Positions 44,900 to 57,174 of a stretch of 64,000 nucleotides of DNA are shown in pieces; the first letter of the stretch is position 1; every line of letters starts with the position of its first letter. Both the position numbers and the translations under genes were made by a program. The notes beneath the pieces are model-generated. The model saw only the letters and a program-made list of their open reading frames with translations, was not told the DNA's origin and ran no database searches. The DNA is from Liquidambar formosana (lineage: Eukaryota; Streptophyta; Magnoliopsida; Saxifragales; Altingiaceae), in contig CM077827.1 in assembly GCA_039720395.1 (NCBI GenBank), forward strand, positions 14,547,615-14,611,614, written 5' to 3'.

Positions 44900-47525
44900 A
44901 TTTAAAGATGATTTGCCTTGAAGGAAATAATGTTACCATAGGTCACATGAATTTATATTTCTAAGAACCCTAGGAAACTTTGAAGAGGAAAAAAAATGTT
45001 CTTATAAAGGGTAGATCAATGGATGTCCATGTTCAGGAAAAAAAAAAGATTTTTTAAAAATTCTTTTCATTTGTCGTGTCAGTATTTCTATGTGAGAAAA
45101 TCAGAATCATGTGGAAACAATCATCTTATTTCAATGAGGACATTTAACAGACATACACATCTTTGTTTATGCCATCTTTTATTCACTCATTGATTCTGTG
45201 ATCATGTTCATATACATGGGATTTAATTCAATTTTCTTGTGTTATGTTGTAAATAACTAGCTACTATAAAATCATTTTGAGGAATATTGAGAATATCTTT
45301 AGATGTATAATGATAGCCATGTCTAGACTGTTAATGACGGTCTTAGATTTGCTTGTGGTTATTTATAGACATATAGTTGATATCTATTGTTCTTTGAAAT
45401 TAGAGGATCATTTGGAGAAACCCATGTGATTTCATGAAACTATTTGTTTGCTGGGAAAACGTAAAGGAAAAGTAGAGGAAAACATAATTTATAATTATAT
45501 GTCAATTTGGTATTGGAGGTTTCAAGATAATGGTATATTCAACAAAACTATGTCTTATGCAATTATATATATAGATATGGTTGTGCAAATTTGAGTTTTT
45601 TGCGTTTCTTTTTCCAACTATACAAGTCTAATATTAGAGGAGACCAATTAAGTTTATTGTAAGTTGGTTGAGCCACTGAGGTATTCACCGATACATATAT
45701 ATATTTAATTAGTAATTAATCTCCTTGCAATTTTAATATGCATAGATTGTTTCTTACTTTATCTTGCAAGTAGAGAAATACAATTTTAATATTTACTAGT
45801 GTGCACATTTGAATAACTTGACTGTACCTGTGTGTACTGGCTATATTGAGTTAATTTGGCCATATACCATAGTGGAGCTCTGTAAATAGTAATATGATAT
45901 TTGTTGTTTGATGACCCAATGAAAGGTTGAAAGTGGGTGTACATCTTGACAAGCTCTAAGGTCTAGTAACTTTTAGGAGTCATTTTCATAATATTTAAAG
46001 GTCATGAATACTTTAGTTACAAAGTTTTTATTAATCAAATATGATTTTATGAGTTTTAATTATTTGCTAGCCGATTGATTAATGATTATTCTGGTAACCT
46101 TTTGAGTAATAAAATTTTTTGTGACCGTTACTGATTAAATTATTTTGACCGTTAGAGTTTGGTTAAAATTCTATAATTTAACTTTTTATGTGAGTAATTC
46201 ACATGAAACTATAAAATGTGTTTATGTTAATGATTTTTCAAGTGTATATGGTGAAACACATTTTATTTGAAAAAATAAGTTGTATTCTTATTAGATGTGT
46301 TATAACGGTGAATGCTCAAAATACGTTCTCGCTAGTAAAAATAAAATTTTGAATTGTGGGGGCATACTTTGATGCATGTGAGATAGTTTGTTTTCTCAAT
46401 ATATATATTGTGTGCAAGTCTCTTATTAATAGAGAAGATAAAATGTTCTACATTGCAGATGCAGATATATCCTTTTAAATTTAGAGATAGTAGGAGTTTA
46501 TAATTGCAAATAAGTAGTTCTTTAAACTACTAACGCGATTTATTATATTAGAGATATCCACTATACTGAAAGGTATAGTGATGATGATTGAAACTCCAGA
46601 TTGGATGATTTTGTGTTTACCATTGACTATATGTATTTATTGGGAGGTGGAACTATATATTTGTTGAAAAGTCCACCAAGAAGGTAAGCTTGTCGCTTTG
46701 GCCTCAGTCAATGAAGATGCAAGCAGGCTTTGTCAAATATTATTCGAGATATATATGTGAAATTTATCACCGCCTGTTTTATTATATTTGTGAGACTACT
46801 GTCATAATTGGCAAAGCCCATGTAAATATTATGATAGGAAATCCAGATCAATGATATTTTATGAGATCATGTTGAGACAATGATCATAGGCTATAATTAG
46901 AGAAATGGACTAGATTACATCAAGGGAGATGATACAATTAAAGCCAATAGAAAATAACCGCCTATGAGGATAACCAACCCAGAGACTAGAGATCCCAAGA
47001 ACTATGTTCAATGGGAAAAACGAATCATAGAGTAGGTTGGTGGTGAGATGCACAAAATTGGAGCTTATACTCCTAGTCCATCTTTATGGTGTAGATACAT
47101 TAATTATGTAACGGTTACAAGGATGAGATTATCTCTTAATAAAATCTGTAGCTCTTATGAGTGGGATGCCATAATTACAGAAGCATCCTTGACGGATTTT
47201 ACCTATGTGAGTGTGGAGGTGAGGCCACTTCCTATGAGAATTTGGCTTGTTCTTTAAATCGCTCATGAAACTGGGATTAAGCACAAGGCTGTAACGTGCT
47301 GGCTTAAAAAGCTCAAGTTGACACTTGGATTGTCATGTGTGTGACACAATTTTTTGTATTCCAAAATTAGTCATAGTTCAAGACTTGATTCACTACTGGC
47401 TCTGGTACAGGAATTGCAGACTCACTAAGTGAAGGTTCAAGGCATTGCTATCTTCATTAAGCATGATAGTCTATCTTCACCCGGTATGTGTGTGTATTTT
47501 ATTTTTCTTAAAATAAGTGAGGGAT
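44900..47525 (+). other. Interior of element D, non-coding
   Basis: About 2.6 kb of AT-rich sequence with no ORF above 70 residues. No clear primer-binding site follows the 5' LTR. Apart from the RNase H remnant near 46600-46690 I recognise nothing; the open frame 47048-47257 has no known domain. Confidence 0.5.
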
Positions 47526-47563
47526 TGTTAGAATATTTTAATAAAAATAATATATTTTGATAT
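47526..47563 (+). repeat. 3' LTR of element D, first fragment
   Basis: tgttagaatattttaataaa... matches the first 38 bases of the 5' LTR and ends in GATAT, the target duplicated by element E. Confidence 0.85.
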
Positions 47564-49281
47564 TGTTAGGATTATGCCCTAGAGCCAATCATAGAGATGA
47601 TTGTTTAGGGATTAGGAACAATCAATTGATTTCATTTATATATGTCACATTTATTATTGACTTAATAAAATGGCTTATTCTATTATGTTTATATGCATCA
47701 TTTATATTTACATAATATGTCCATGGAGTTAGAGTTGAGAATATGAAATTACAAAGGGTTGTAATTTTGAGACTCTAAATATATCTCTGTACTAAACTCC
47801 TAAATCATTCCTAATTGAAGGTTCACTATAATGGACAGTAATGAACCATAGGACTAGCACTCGTTAGGTTGACTCTATAGGAGGATAGCTAGTCTCAAGC
47901 TATTTGTGTGGAGACACTACAACCAACAAGTGGATGCCTGTTATAAGAATAGGTACACTGAATGTGACCAAAGATATGGGATAAACTAAATGGAGTTTTA
48001 ACCTGCCTGTCAATCAGTTTCTCATTGTTATAGTGGTACAAGTAATCCTTTGACCTGAGACACCATAGTTGTCTTATGCATGTAGCTTTAGAAGTTTGAT
48101 AACACTAAGTGCAGATCCTATTCAGGGGTCTGTAAGGGTGTTCATTGGCCCTACTGCTATGTGTGTGAAGGCATGTGAGTGATCAACAAGGAATCCATCA
48201 CTCTCAGGAAAAAGGGAGTGAATGTCTCATATAGCATTCATTGAATATAACTCATTAAACCCATGGGCCCATGGTAGAACGAATATGGAAAGGAGTTTCC
48301 ATAAGTTTATCATTGAGTTGATATTAATGAATGAGTATAAAGTAATTGAACTAGGGACTTGACAGACTTCCATGTCCTATTAGTTCAATTGGAGACATTG
48401 TGTTGATAGAAGGATGGAATTGTAACCTATAAACTATAACAGAAGGGTTCCTTGTAAATGACTATTCACCTCATTAAGGACCACACCATGAGCCATATGC
48501 TAGGTGTTACTTATGGTTAGTAGAAGCCTTAATTGATATAAATGAATTATAAACAATTAGGGAATTGAAAGGAGTTTCAATTAGACCCTTAATGGAAAGT
48601 GTTCCATTGTGCACAACTTATGCTATTCCTACTACTTGATGATGTGAACCCAATGGGTCACACACTGATCATGCTAAGAGAGCTTGATTGTCTATGAGAG
48701 AAAGGGTATAAGTGATTAAAGAAAAGTTCTTTAAGGGGCTAATTTGTATTTGATGCAAACTAGTGGGCCAATTGTGTAATTAAGAGTAATTACACAAATT
48801 CCACTAGGGTTAGGAATCCCTCTATGGCCGACCCTATTAATGGGCTATATAATGCCCATTATGTGGGGATCACATGAGGACAATTCATTCTCCCAAGGGC
48901 TGGCTGGAAAAATTACATCTCTCCCTCTTTCTCTCTCCCTCTTCTCCACCTCTAGCAACCATAAGGAAGAAGAAGGAAAGGACAACAAGCTCTAGCTAGG
49001 TGTGGATACCGTTGGAGGCAGCACACTTGGGCTGCTCATTCACCACTGTCCGGAGACAAAGCTTGGAGCAAAAAGGAGAAGAAAAAGCTTGGAGCAAAAA
49101 GGAGAAGAAAAAGCTTGGAGCATAAAGGAGAAGACCATATCAAACTGTAAGTAATTCTACCCTCTTCTAGTTAAGGTTTTTGTTTTGTATTAAGCATAAT
49201 TAAGATTCATGGTTTTGGGAATCATAGGAAAAATTTTAATTCCGCCTTTGTAGTTTTTCCTCTCTAGTTAGATTCCCAACA
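47564..49281 (+). repeat. 5' LTR of element E
   Basis: 1718 bp, TGTTAGG...CCCAACA. Contains three tandem 26-bp units (gcttggagcaaaaaggag...) at 49060-49137. Homologous to 55491-57169 and, inverted, to solo LTR C. A TATA-like tgggctatataatgcc lies near 48841-48856. Confidence 0.9.
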
Positions 49282-49282
49282 G

Positions 49283-49295
49283 TGGTATCAGAGCC
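49283..49295 (+). promoter_or_regulatory. Primer-binding site of element E (initiator tRNA-Met)
   Basis: TGGTATCAGAGCC one base after the 5' LTR, an exact complement to the plant initiator tRNA-Met 3' end. Confidence 0.9.
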
Positions 49296-50639
49296 ATGGT
49301 TATGCCTAATACAAACTGCATATGGGATGTAATTCATGGTAAATTGATTGGTTAATAAATCTGGAATTTATGTTCATGCATTAGAATGGTTTCCCTCTCA
49401 TGGCCGAACCTAGGGTTGATGAACCCTAAGTTAATTCTCCTTCTACTCCTCTTCTAAAATAGTTTTAGGGCTGCTGGTTATTCAAAAGTTGAATGGGGAT
49501 TGAGTTTGGAGAAGATGATGAACAGTTTTTATGATAGTCATGAAAAATCATCATCTTGTTTTGCATGCCGAAATCAGAGTTCTTCTCCAAAATTTTCGAG
49601 CCATATATGGTTAGAAAGCTCTTCGAATCAGCTTTACAACCCAACAAACGGTTCGTCAATCCGAGTTTTGTAGTGAAAGTTATGAATTTTTTACTACAGG
49701 CTGTCAGGGAAGACAGTTTTGCTCGGGAATGATGTAACAGCCACAATTGTGAGTTTTTGATGGAGATCAAAAGCATGGCAATGGTTGCCACCACATGGGT
49801 TATGTTCTATACATGGTAGGAAAGGGTTCCCAAGCATTTGGATGCTTCATAATTGGATTATGAGTCTAGAACAGAAGGAAGAAGGAGAAGGCCACCATGT
49901 TTGAATCTGGGTTTTAGAACCCTAGGGTTCTTGCTACTGTTATGACCAGATACTTCTGTAAAATTGATGAATAATCATTATAGGATGATGATATATGATG
50001 TATAGATCATATTCTTTAATAATCAAAGGAGTCTTTATGCATAAAGAATCAAAAAGTTTGATTTCTTGGAAGAACACAGCAGGCTGTTTTTTTCTGCAGA
50101 AAGTCATCAATGGAGTTTTGTTCATATCTTGAGCTAGGGAACTCCAAATTGCATGAAACCAATTTTATTAGTTTCCTAAGAAATTTAGGATGCTAGGAAA
50201 AATAATTTGGTAGCCTGAATTAATCATCTTGCTGGGTTTTAAATCAATTTGTGATCATGGACAATATGCTGTCAAATTCTGGACAGCCTACTGTTCTTGA
50301 ATTGTTTAGAACAATTGGGGATGATTTGATCATCCAAACCACTTCAATTAGCTTAGTAATTCATATAGGGACATGATACAAAATCTGGTTTTGTTGGTGG
50401 AGCCGAATTGATTAAGTTTTAGAAACTTTTGTGACCTTGGAGGTCCTCCAATGGTGGTGCCAGCATTGGGTTCAGGAAACCCTAATGTTCTTTGAAGAAG
50501 ACAGCCCTCTTGGCCACTCCACATGTGTCCATGGGCTTGGCCCACACCTGGCTTGAGTTCCCCTTTGCTGGCCATGGCCTCCCATGGCCTGGCCAAGCCA
50601 TGGCAGCCTTGCCTAGCCATGGCAGTCCACTATAGGTGG

Positions 50640-51240
50640 CGGCAACCTTAGGGTTTCTTAGGAAACCCTAATTCCCTTTAATGATGAAACCCTAAATCTA
50701 TTAATGGCATTAATTAAAACCCTAATTGAGCAATTAATTACCATAATTAAAGTGTTTAATGATTGGTCATTAATTGACCAATCATGGTTATTAATCATTA
50801 GGGTATAATTAAGTGCATTTATGATGTCTAGGGTTTAGGGTTTAGGAAACCCTAATTCGTATTAATTAAACCCTAATTCTATTAATGCATTAATTAATAA
50901 CTAAACCTAGGAATTAATGTGTCTAACCTACGGTTAAATGATTGGTCATTAATGACCAATCATGATCATTAATGGTTTAGTAATTAATTATTGGCATTTA
51001 ATAGGTTTAAGATTTAGGGTTTTAGAAACCCTAATTAGTGCATATTAATTAGGAGTGATTAATATCCTAGGTGGCATTAATTAAACCCTAATCCTAATCA
51101 TTAATACCGTATAAACCTAGGGTTTAAATGATTGGTCATTAATTGACCAATCATAAGGCATTTAATGCATTAGGGTTACACTTAGGGTTTAGAGTTAATG
51201 CATTTAGGGTTTAGGGTTTTAGGAAACCCTAATGCACTAA
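50640..51240 (+). repeat. Imperfect ~180-190 bp tandem repeats with palindromes and telomere-like words
   Basis: At least three degenerate units. Each has a palindrome atgattggtca-ttaat-tgaccaatcat (50759-50785, 50938-50963, 51128-51154; the second lacks one base) and clusters of AAACCCTAA/TTAGGGTTT words. Spacing between palindromes is 179 and 190 bp. Confidence 0.8.
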
Positions 51241-52464
51241 TTAATTAATAAAATGATTTTATTTAATTCCAAAATTGATTATTTAATTAATGGTGATTAA
51301 TTTTATAATGTTTTAAATGGTTTAAAACACAATTTAGGATTAAATAAAAATCTGGAAATTTTAATTAAATAAAATTGTTTTGTTTAATTAAAAGGATCCT
51401 AATATTTGATATTAGAGTTTAATTAGGGGACTTTAAATGTTTCAATTAATTTGATTAATTGAAATTAAATGTCTTAAATGTTAAGACTTAATTAATTCAG
51501 GAACTTATGCATCTCCTAATGAGATTAGGACACATTAATGAGATTAATGAAAACCAATCAATAGAGTTACCATGAATGCCCATATGTTTATTGCTTACAG
51601 TTATTTCCTTTATTATGCAATATGATTGTATGGTTATGGATGGATGATGATTATGGACTATACCCCTTAAACCAATTGTGATTGGCCGTCTTATGAATGG
51701 GTTGTATAATTTTTCAAGATTTGTCAATTTTTGGTGATGTATTATTTATTTGGGGCTTGCATGCCACCTTCTTCTCTCCCTCTATCATTCTCTTATGTAC
51801 CCCACATTCCCCTTATGTATCCCTTTCTTTAAATTATGTAAATGTTATATAATTGAGAGCGCACTAAGGAGCATGGTGGACCTAAAGGAGCATAGTGGAG
51901 CCCAACAAACCTATGGTGGAGACCATGAAGCTAATGGAGGAGATTAAAGGACTTGAAAACTTGGAAAAGATTTTCAAGAGTGCATGCTATGTTTTAAATG
52001 AATGTTTTACGATCACCTACACCCACCTTAGACCTTAGATTCAATTCATTGGCTTGGATTGAATCTTCTTAAAGTCCATAATCATCATAGTGGGAGCTTT
52101 TAATGAGATTAATAGAGATAGCTCCAAATCCAAAGATCGTTATATGTCACCTTATAGGGACTAATATCGATAAGTGGATTACATATATATAATGTTGTTA
52201 TATATTTCTTATTTAAATGCATGAGATGTATGTTAGATTAGTTTATTTGATGAGACCCTTAAAACCCCTCTCTTTTAATATTAAGTTGGAAATGGAGAAC
52301 ACATTAGGGAATGGATTCTTCATTGCCTTCCATCATTATTGGATCATCTAACGTCCCTTAATGTGGGTACCTGGCTGCAGACGTGTAGGAGCTACCCATA
52401 TTAAAGACATTACTTGAAACTATCACATATATAGATATCATGGGGTGCCTAAACTGGTATATAC

Positions 52465-52669
52465 CAAGAAACTATAATGTGAGGTATATATTTGGCGAAA
52501 CATACCTGTGTAAATGATGGGTTTAACTTAATTTGGGAAGTATTCCAAGAAACTATAATGTGAGGAGTATGTACCCTAGAGGCAAAATGATTGGAACTTG
52601 CTTATGAAGCAATAGACAAGGAGTTGTCTTCTTATTGTGGGTTAGAAGTCAAGAAACTATAATGTGAGG
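52465..52669 (+). repeat. Three copies of caagaaactataatgtgagg upstream of gag
   Basis: Exact 20-base copies at 52465-52484, 52546-52565 and 52650-52669 in otherwise unrelated sequence, ending 178 bp before the gag ATG. Confidence 0.9.
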
Positions 52670-52847
52670 CTTCTAGGTCACAGTGGGACCCTAATCCCCA
52701 TTAGGAATAAGATTCCCGAATTCCACAAGAGGGTGTATGGAATTTGATAAAATAGTGGGAGCTACCATATGATTAAAGACCCGATCATTATGGATTAAAA
52801 ATGAAATCTAATTCTCTATTTTAATTTTTATATGTAGTTCATTAGAA

Positions 52848-53397
52848 ATGGCTCACCTCAACCCACTATCCAAATTATTGGACACCAACCGTTTGACTGG
52901 ACCAAATTGTCTTGATTGGCTTAGGAATCTAAAAATTGTTTTGGATTCCAAGAATCTTACCTATGCACTTCATAATCCACTTCCCATTGCTCCTGCTGAG
53001 GCTACAACTCAACAAGAGAAAGACGCTTACTAGAAGCGCATGGACGACGATCTCATGGCAAGATGTTATATGATGGTATTTATGAGTCTCAAACTTAAGA
53101 AGCAACACGAGTCCATGGGAAGTGCTTACGAGATTTTTATCAACATACAAGAGTTGTATGGGAAAGAATTCTTGCTTGAATTTAATGAAGCTGCTACTTC
53201 CAAGTCTAAGCTCAAGCCCAATGGGCAAGGGTATAGGCAAGGGTAAGAGTACCCGGAGGAAGAAGAAAGGTAACAACAAAGCCAAAGGAACCTGTTTTCA
53301 CTACGACAAGGATGGGCACTGGAAACATAACTGCCGGGAGTATCTGGATACTCTAAAGAACCAACCTTTGGAAGGTATGGATCATGCTCTAAACTAA
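52848..53397 (+). pseudogene. Element E gag, internally deleted
   Basis: From ATG 52848 the frame reads LTGPNCLDWLRNLKIVLDS, a copia gag start, to a TAG at 53031-53033. It then continues in the same frame (SLKLKKQHESMGSAYEI) to about 53160, where the middle of gag appears deleted. A frame change leads to a basic stretch and the zinc knuckle CFHYDKDGHWKHNC (about 53290-53335), in which the second Cys is Tyr. It cannot make a functional nucleocapsid. Confidence 0.75.
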
Positions 53398-54560
53398 ATG
53401 TTAGTTTTGCTTCCACTTGGGTACTTAATTCTTATGTGAATTTTGAATTCCATGCAGAATCTAGTGGGAAGTAGAAGGCAGAGTAAAGGCGGATCAACCC
53501 TACAAGTGGGGAATGGAGCAAACGTTGCTGCATTAGCTGTGGGGCTTGTTGCTTGACTCTACCTAATAGAGTAGTTTAGAAATAATAGTTAGCTATCTTT
53601 ACGTTCCAGAAGTTATTAGAAACATTAATTTTATTTCAGTTTTATCTAAACGAGGTTTTAGTTTGATTTAATAAATGTTTTCTATTAAATGAAGAGTTCA
53701 TTACTTCTGGAGTTTATGTGGATGGCCTTTATTTTCTAAACTTTATTGTAAATATAAATTGCAATAGAGCATGATAGTTCTAAATTGAATGCTAATAAAC
53801 CTAAGAGAACAAGATATACATAATGATGTATGTAGAAGTTTCTCTTACTTTACAACCTTTACCAATGATTCATTCTAGGTTTGGGTGTGTATACTTAATG
53901 AAGTACAAGTCTGAAATATTTGAAAGGTTCAAAGAATTCAGATATGAAGTAGAGAAACAAACTGGTAAAAGTATTAAAGCTCTTCGATTAGATCAAGGAG
54001 GCAAATATTTAACCGGTTAATTTTTAGATCAACTTGTTCAAACAGGCATTCAAATGGACACCTCTTGGAACACCATAATTTAATAGTGTGTTAGAAAGGA
54101 GGAAGAGGACCTTATTGGATATGGTCCGATCCATAATAAGTTACAATGACCTAATATTATCCTTTTTGGGATATGCTCTAGAAATTTCCACGTACTTGTG
54201 AAACAGAGTTCAAACCAAGGCTGTCCCTTAAAACCCATATGAGATATGAAAAGGGAAGCACCAAACCTTAAGCATGATAAGGTATGGGGTTGCACTACAT
54301 ATGTAGAGACGTATAATGCAACCAAATTGGAAATCAAGATAACTTAAATGTAGGTTTGTGGATTACCCTAAAGAAAGTTTAGGATATCATATCTATTATC
54401 CTGATGAACGAAAATTGTTTTGTTTGTAAGTTTGCAATCTTTCTTGAAAAAGAGTTTATTCAAGAAGGAGATAACAACAGGAAAATAGAACTCAAAGAGT
54501 TGTCTAATGAGACACAAACCAACATTGATGCAACCCCTGTCCCTGTTGAGACAGAACCCA
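53398..54560 (+). pseudogene. Element E protease and integrase remnants
   Basis: 53398-53640 keeps traces of the protease region (ASTWVLNS, then LQVGNGANVAALAV) without the active-site Asp-Ser/Thr-Gly. 53870-54020 reads VYLMKYKSEIFERFKEF and KALRLDQGGKYLTG, the part of the integrase core around the second catalytic Asp (LRLDQGG). The third catalytic region is unrecognisable and stops are frequent. 53640-53820 shows no domain. Confidence 0.65.
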
Positions 54561-55440
54561 TCATTGTACCATGATTGTACAAAGGGTTAGTAGGAGTGTG
54601 ATCACATTTATGGTCCTATAAGTGAATGACGTTCTACTTATTAGGGAATAATGTAGAGACGTTGTCAAAAGTGAAAAATTGGTTTTTCACAAGAGTTTCT
54701 CCATAAAAGATTTGGAAGAAGCATCCTATATTCTGGGAATAGAAGTCTATTGAGATAGATCTTAAAGGATGCTAAGTCCCTCCCAATCGATGTACGTAGA
54801 CAAGATTTTGAATGGATTCAAAATGCATGATTTCAAAAGAGGTCTAATTCCTGTCAGACATGAAATCAAGTTGTCTAAAAGCATATGCCATGCTGTGTAC
54901 ATTACCAGATATCAGTTTTGCTGTAAATGTTACGAGCAGATATCGGGTAGACCCAGATAAGGTATACTGGGAAGAAGTTAAAGCTATCCTTAAGTACTTG
55001 AGAAGAACTAAGGACCCATGCTTTGTCTATGGAGAAAGAAACTTAGAAATGGTTGGTATAACAGATTCAGATTTTCAATCTGACGATGATGATAGGAGAT
55101 CAACATCGAGGTATGTTCTCACCTTAAATGGTGGAGCTGTAAATTTGAGCGCATTGCTGCATGTTTGGATGAGTAAGTTCATTGCAGAACTAGGAGTGGT
55201 TCCTAACATTGAGAAGCCTTTACTATTGTTTTTGTGACAACAATAAGGCTAGTGCTCAAGACAAGGATCCACGGTCTCATCAAAAGTCTAAACTTTAAGC
55301 GGCGATTCCAAGTAATTAGAGAGATCATTGGAAGAGATGACATACACATATAGAAGTTTAATATAATAGAAAATAAAGAAGACCCCTTCACTAAGGCTAT
55401 GACCCAAATGTACTGGATCACCACCGATAGGATATGAGTA
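54561..55440 (+). pseudogene. Element E reverse transcriptase end and RNase H remnants
   Basis: 54630-54960: end of reverse transcriptase (LEEASYILGIEVY-like, then SQSMYVDKILNGFKMHDFKRG). 54890-55240: RNase H (TLPDISFAVNVTSRY, YWEEVKAILKYLRRTKD, GITDSDFQSDDDDRRSTSRYV), with the first catalytic Asp in place. 55250-55440: typical copia C-terminus (HI-KFNIIENKEDPFTKAM). Several stops and frameshifts. The reverse transcriptase core with YVDD is degraded. Confidence 0.7.
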
Positions 55441-55469
55441 TGAGATACATGGTGGATTAGCTATAGTGC

Positions 55470-55490
55470 AAGTGGGAGATTGTTAGGATT
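55470..55490 (+). other. Polypurine tract of element E
   Basis: aagtgggagat directly before the 3' LTR, the plus-strand primer position. Confidence 0.7.
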
Positions 55491-57169
55491 ATGCCCTAGA
55501 GCCAATCATAGAGATGATTGTTTAGGGATTAGGAATAATCAATTGATTTCATTTATATATGTCACATTTATTATTGATTTAATAAAAGGGCTTATTCTAT
55601 TATGTTTATATGTATCATTTATATTTACATAATATGTCCATGGAGTTAAAGTTGAGAATATGAAATTACAAAGGGTTGTAATTTTGAGATTCTAAATATA
55701 TCTCTGTACTAAACTCCTAAATCATTCCTAGTTGAAGGTTCACTATGATGGACAGTAATGAACCATAGGACTAGCACCTGTTAGGTTGACTCTATAGGAG
55801 GATAGCTAGTCTCAAGCTATTTGTGTGGAGACACTACAACCAACAAGTGGGTGCCTGTTATAAGAATAGGTACACTGAATGTGACCAAAGATATGATATA
55901 AACTGAATGGAGTTTTAACCTGCCTGTCAATCAGTTTCTCATTGTTATAGTGGTACAAGTAATCCTTTGACCTGAGACACCATGGTTGTCTTATGCATGT
56001 AACTTTAGAAGTTTGATAACACTAAGTGCAGATCCTATTCAGGGGTCTGTAAGGGTGTTCATTGGCCCTACTGCTATGTGTGTGAAGGCATGTGAGTGAT
56101 CAACAAGGAATCCATCACTCTCAGGAAAAAGGGAGTGAATGTCTCATATAGCATTCATTGAATATAACTCATTAAACCCATGGGCCCATGGTAGAACGAA
56201 TATGGAAAGGAGTTTCCATAAGTTCATCATTGAGTTGATATTAATGAATGAGTATAAAGTAATTGAACTAGGGACTTGATAGACTTCCATGTCCTATTAG
56301 TTCAATTGGAGACATTGTGTTGCTGGAAGGATGGAATTGTATCCTATAAACTAACAGAAGGGTTCTTTGTAAATGACTATTCACCTCATTAAGGACCACA
56401 CCATGAGCCATATGCTAGGTGTTACTCATGGTTAGTAGAAGCCCTAATTGATCTAAATGAGTTATAATCAATTAGGGAATTGAAAGGAGTTTCAATTAGA
56501 CCCTTAATGGAAAGTGTTCCATTGTGCACAATTTGTGCTATTCCTACTACTTGATGATGTGAACCCAATGGGTCACACACTGATCATGCTAAGAGAGCTT
56601 GATTGTCTATGAGAGAAAGGGTATAAGTGATTAAAGAAAAGTTCTTTAAGGGGCTAATTTGTATTTGATGCAAACTAGTGGTCCAATTGTGTAATTAAGA
56701 GTAATTACACAAATTCCACTAGGGTTAGGAATCCCCCTATGGCCGGCCCTATTAATGGGCTATATAATGCCCATTATGTGGGGATCACATGAGGACAATT
56801 CATTCTCCCAAGGGCTGGCTGGAAAAATTACTGCTCTCCCTCTCTCTCTCTCCTTCTTCTCCACCTCTAGCAACCATAAGGAAGAAGAAGGAAAGGACAA
56901 CAAGCTCTAGCTAGGTGTGGATACCGTTGGAGGCAGCACACTTGGGCTGCTCATTCACCGCTGTCCGGAGACAAAGCTTGGAGCAAAAAGGAGAAGAAAA
57001 AGCTTGGAGCATAAAGGAGAAGACCATATCAAACTGTAAGTAATTCTACCCTCTTCTAGTTAGGGTTTTTGTTTTGTATTAAGTATAATTAAGATTCATG
57101 GTTTTGGGAATCATAGGAAAATTTTAATTCCGCCTTTGTAGTTTTTCCTCTCTAGTTAGATTCCCAACA
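55491..57169 (+). repeat. 3' LTR of element E
   Basis: 1679 bp, nearly identical to the 5' LTR apart from scattered substitutions and small indels. It has two instead of three 26-bp units (56974-57025). Confidence 0.9.
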
Positions 57170-57174
57170 GATAT

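Larger units (their letters stand above)
49296..52847 (+). other. Unusually long leader of element E
   Basis: About 3.5 kb between primer site and gag ATG without a recognised gene. It includes the repeat array 50640-51240, a stretch of low-complexity AT-rich DNA, and three copies of a 20-base word before gag. Open frames here (for example 49465-49794 and 50348-50620, minus) have no known domain. Confidence 0.6.
47564..57169 (+). mobile_element. Element E: Ty1/copia retrotransposon, complete LTRs, target duplication GATAT
   Basis: Two LTRs (47564-49281, 55491-57169) and an interior of about 6.2 kb. GATAT is duplicated at 47559-47563 and 57170-57174. The order primer site, long leader, gag, protease/integrase remnants, reverse transcriptase and RNase H remnants, purine tract, LTR is that of Ty1/copia. 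The coding part is deleted and full of stops, so it is non-autonomous, though its LTRs are still alike and it must have moved fairly recently compared with its host element D. Confidence 0.9.

Noticed and set aside
50640..51240. Interstitial telomere repeat
   Set aside because: AAACCCTAA words are scattered among other sequence, not in tandem (TTTAGGG)n, and belong to the leader repeats of element E.
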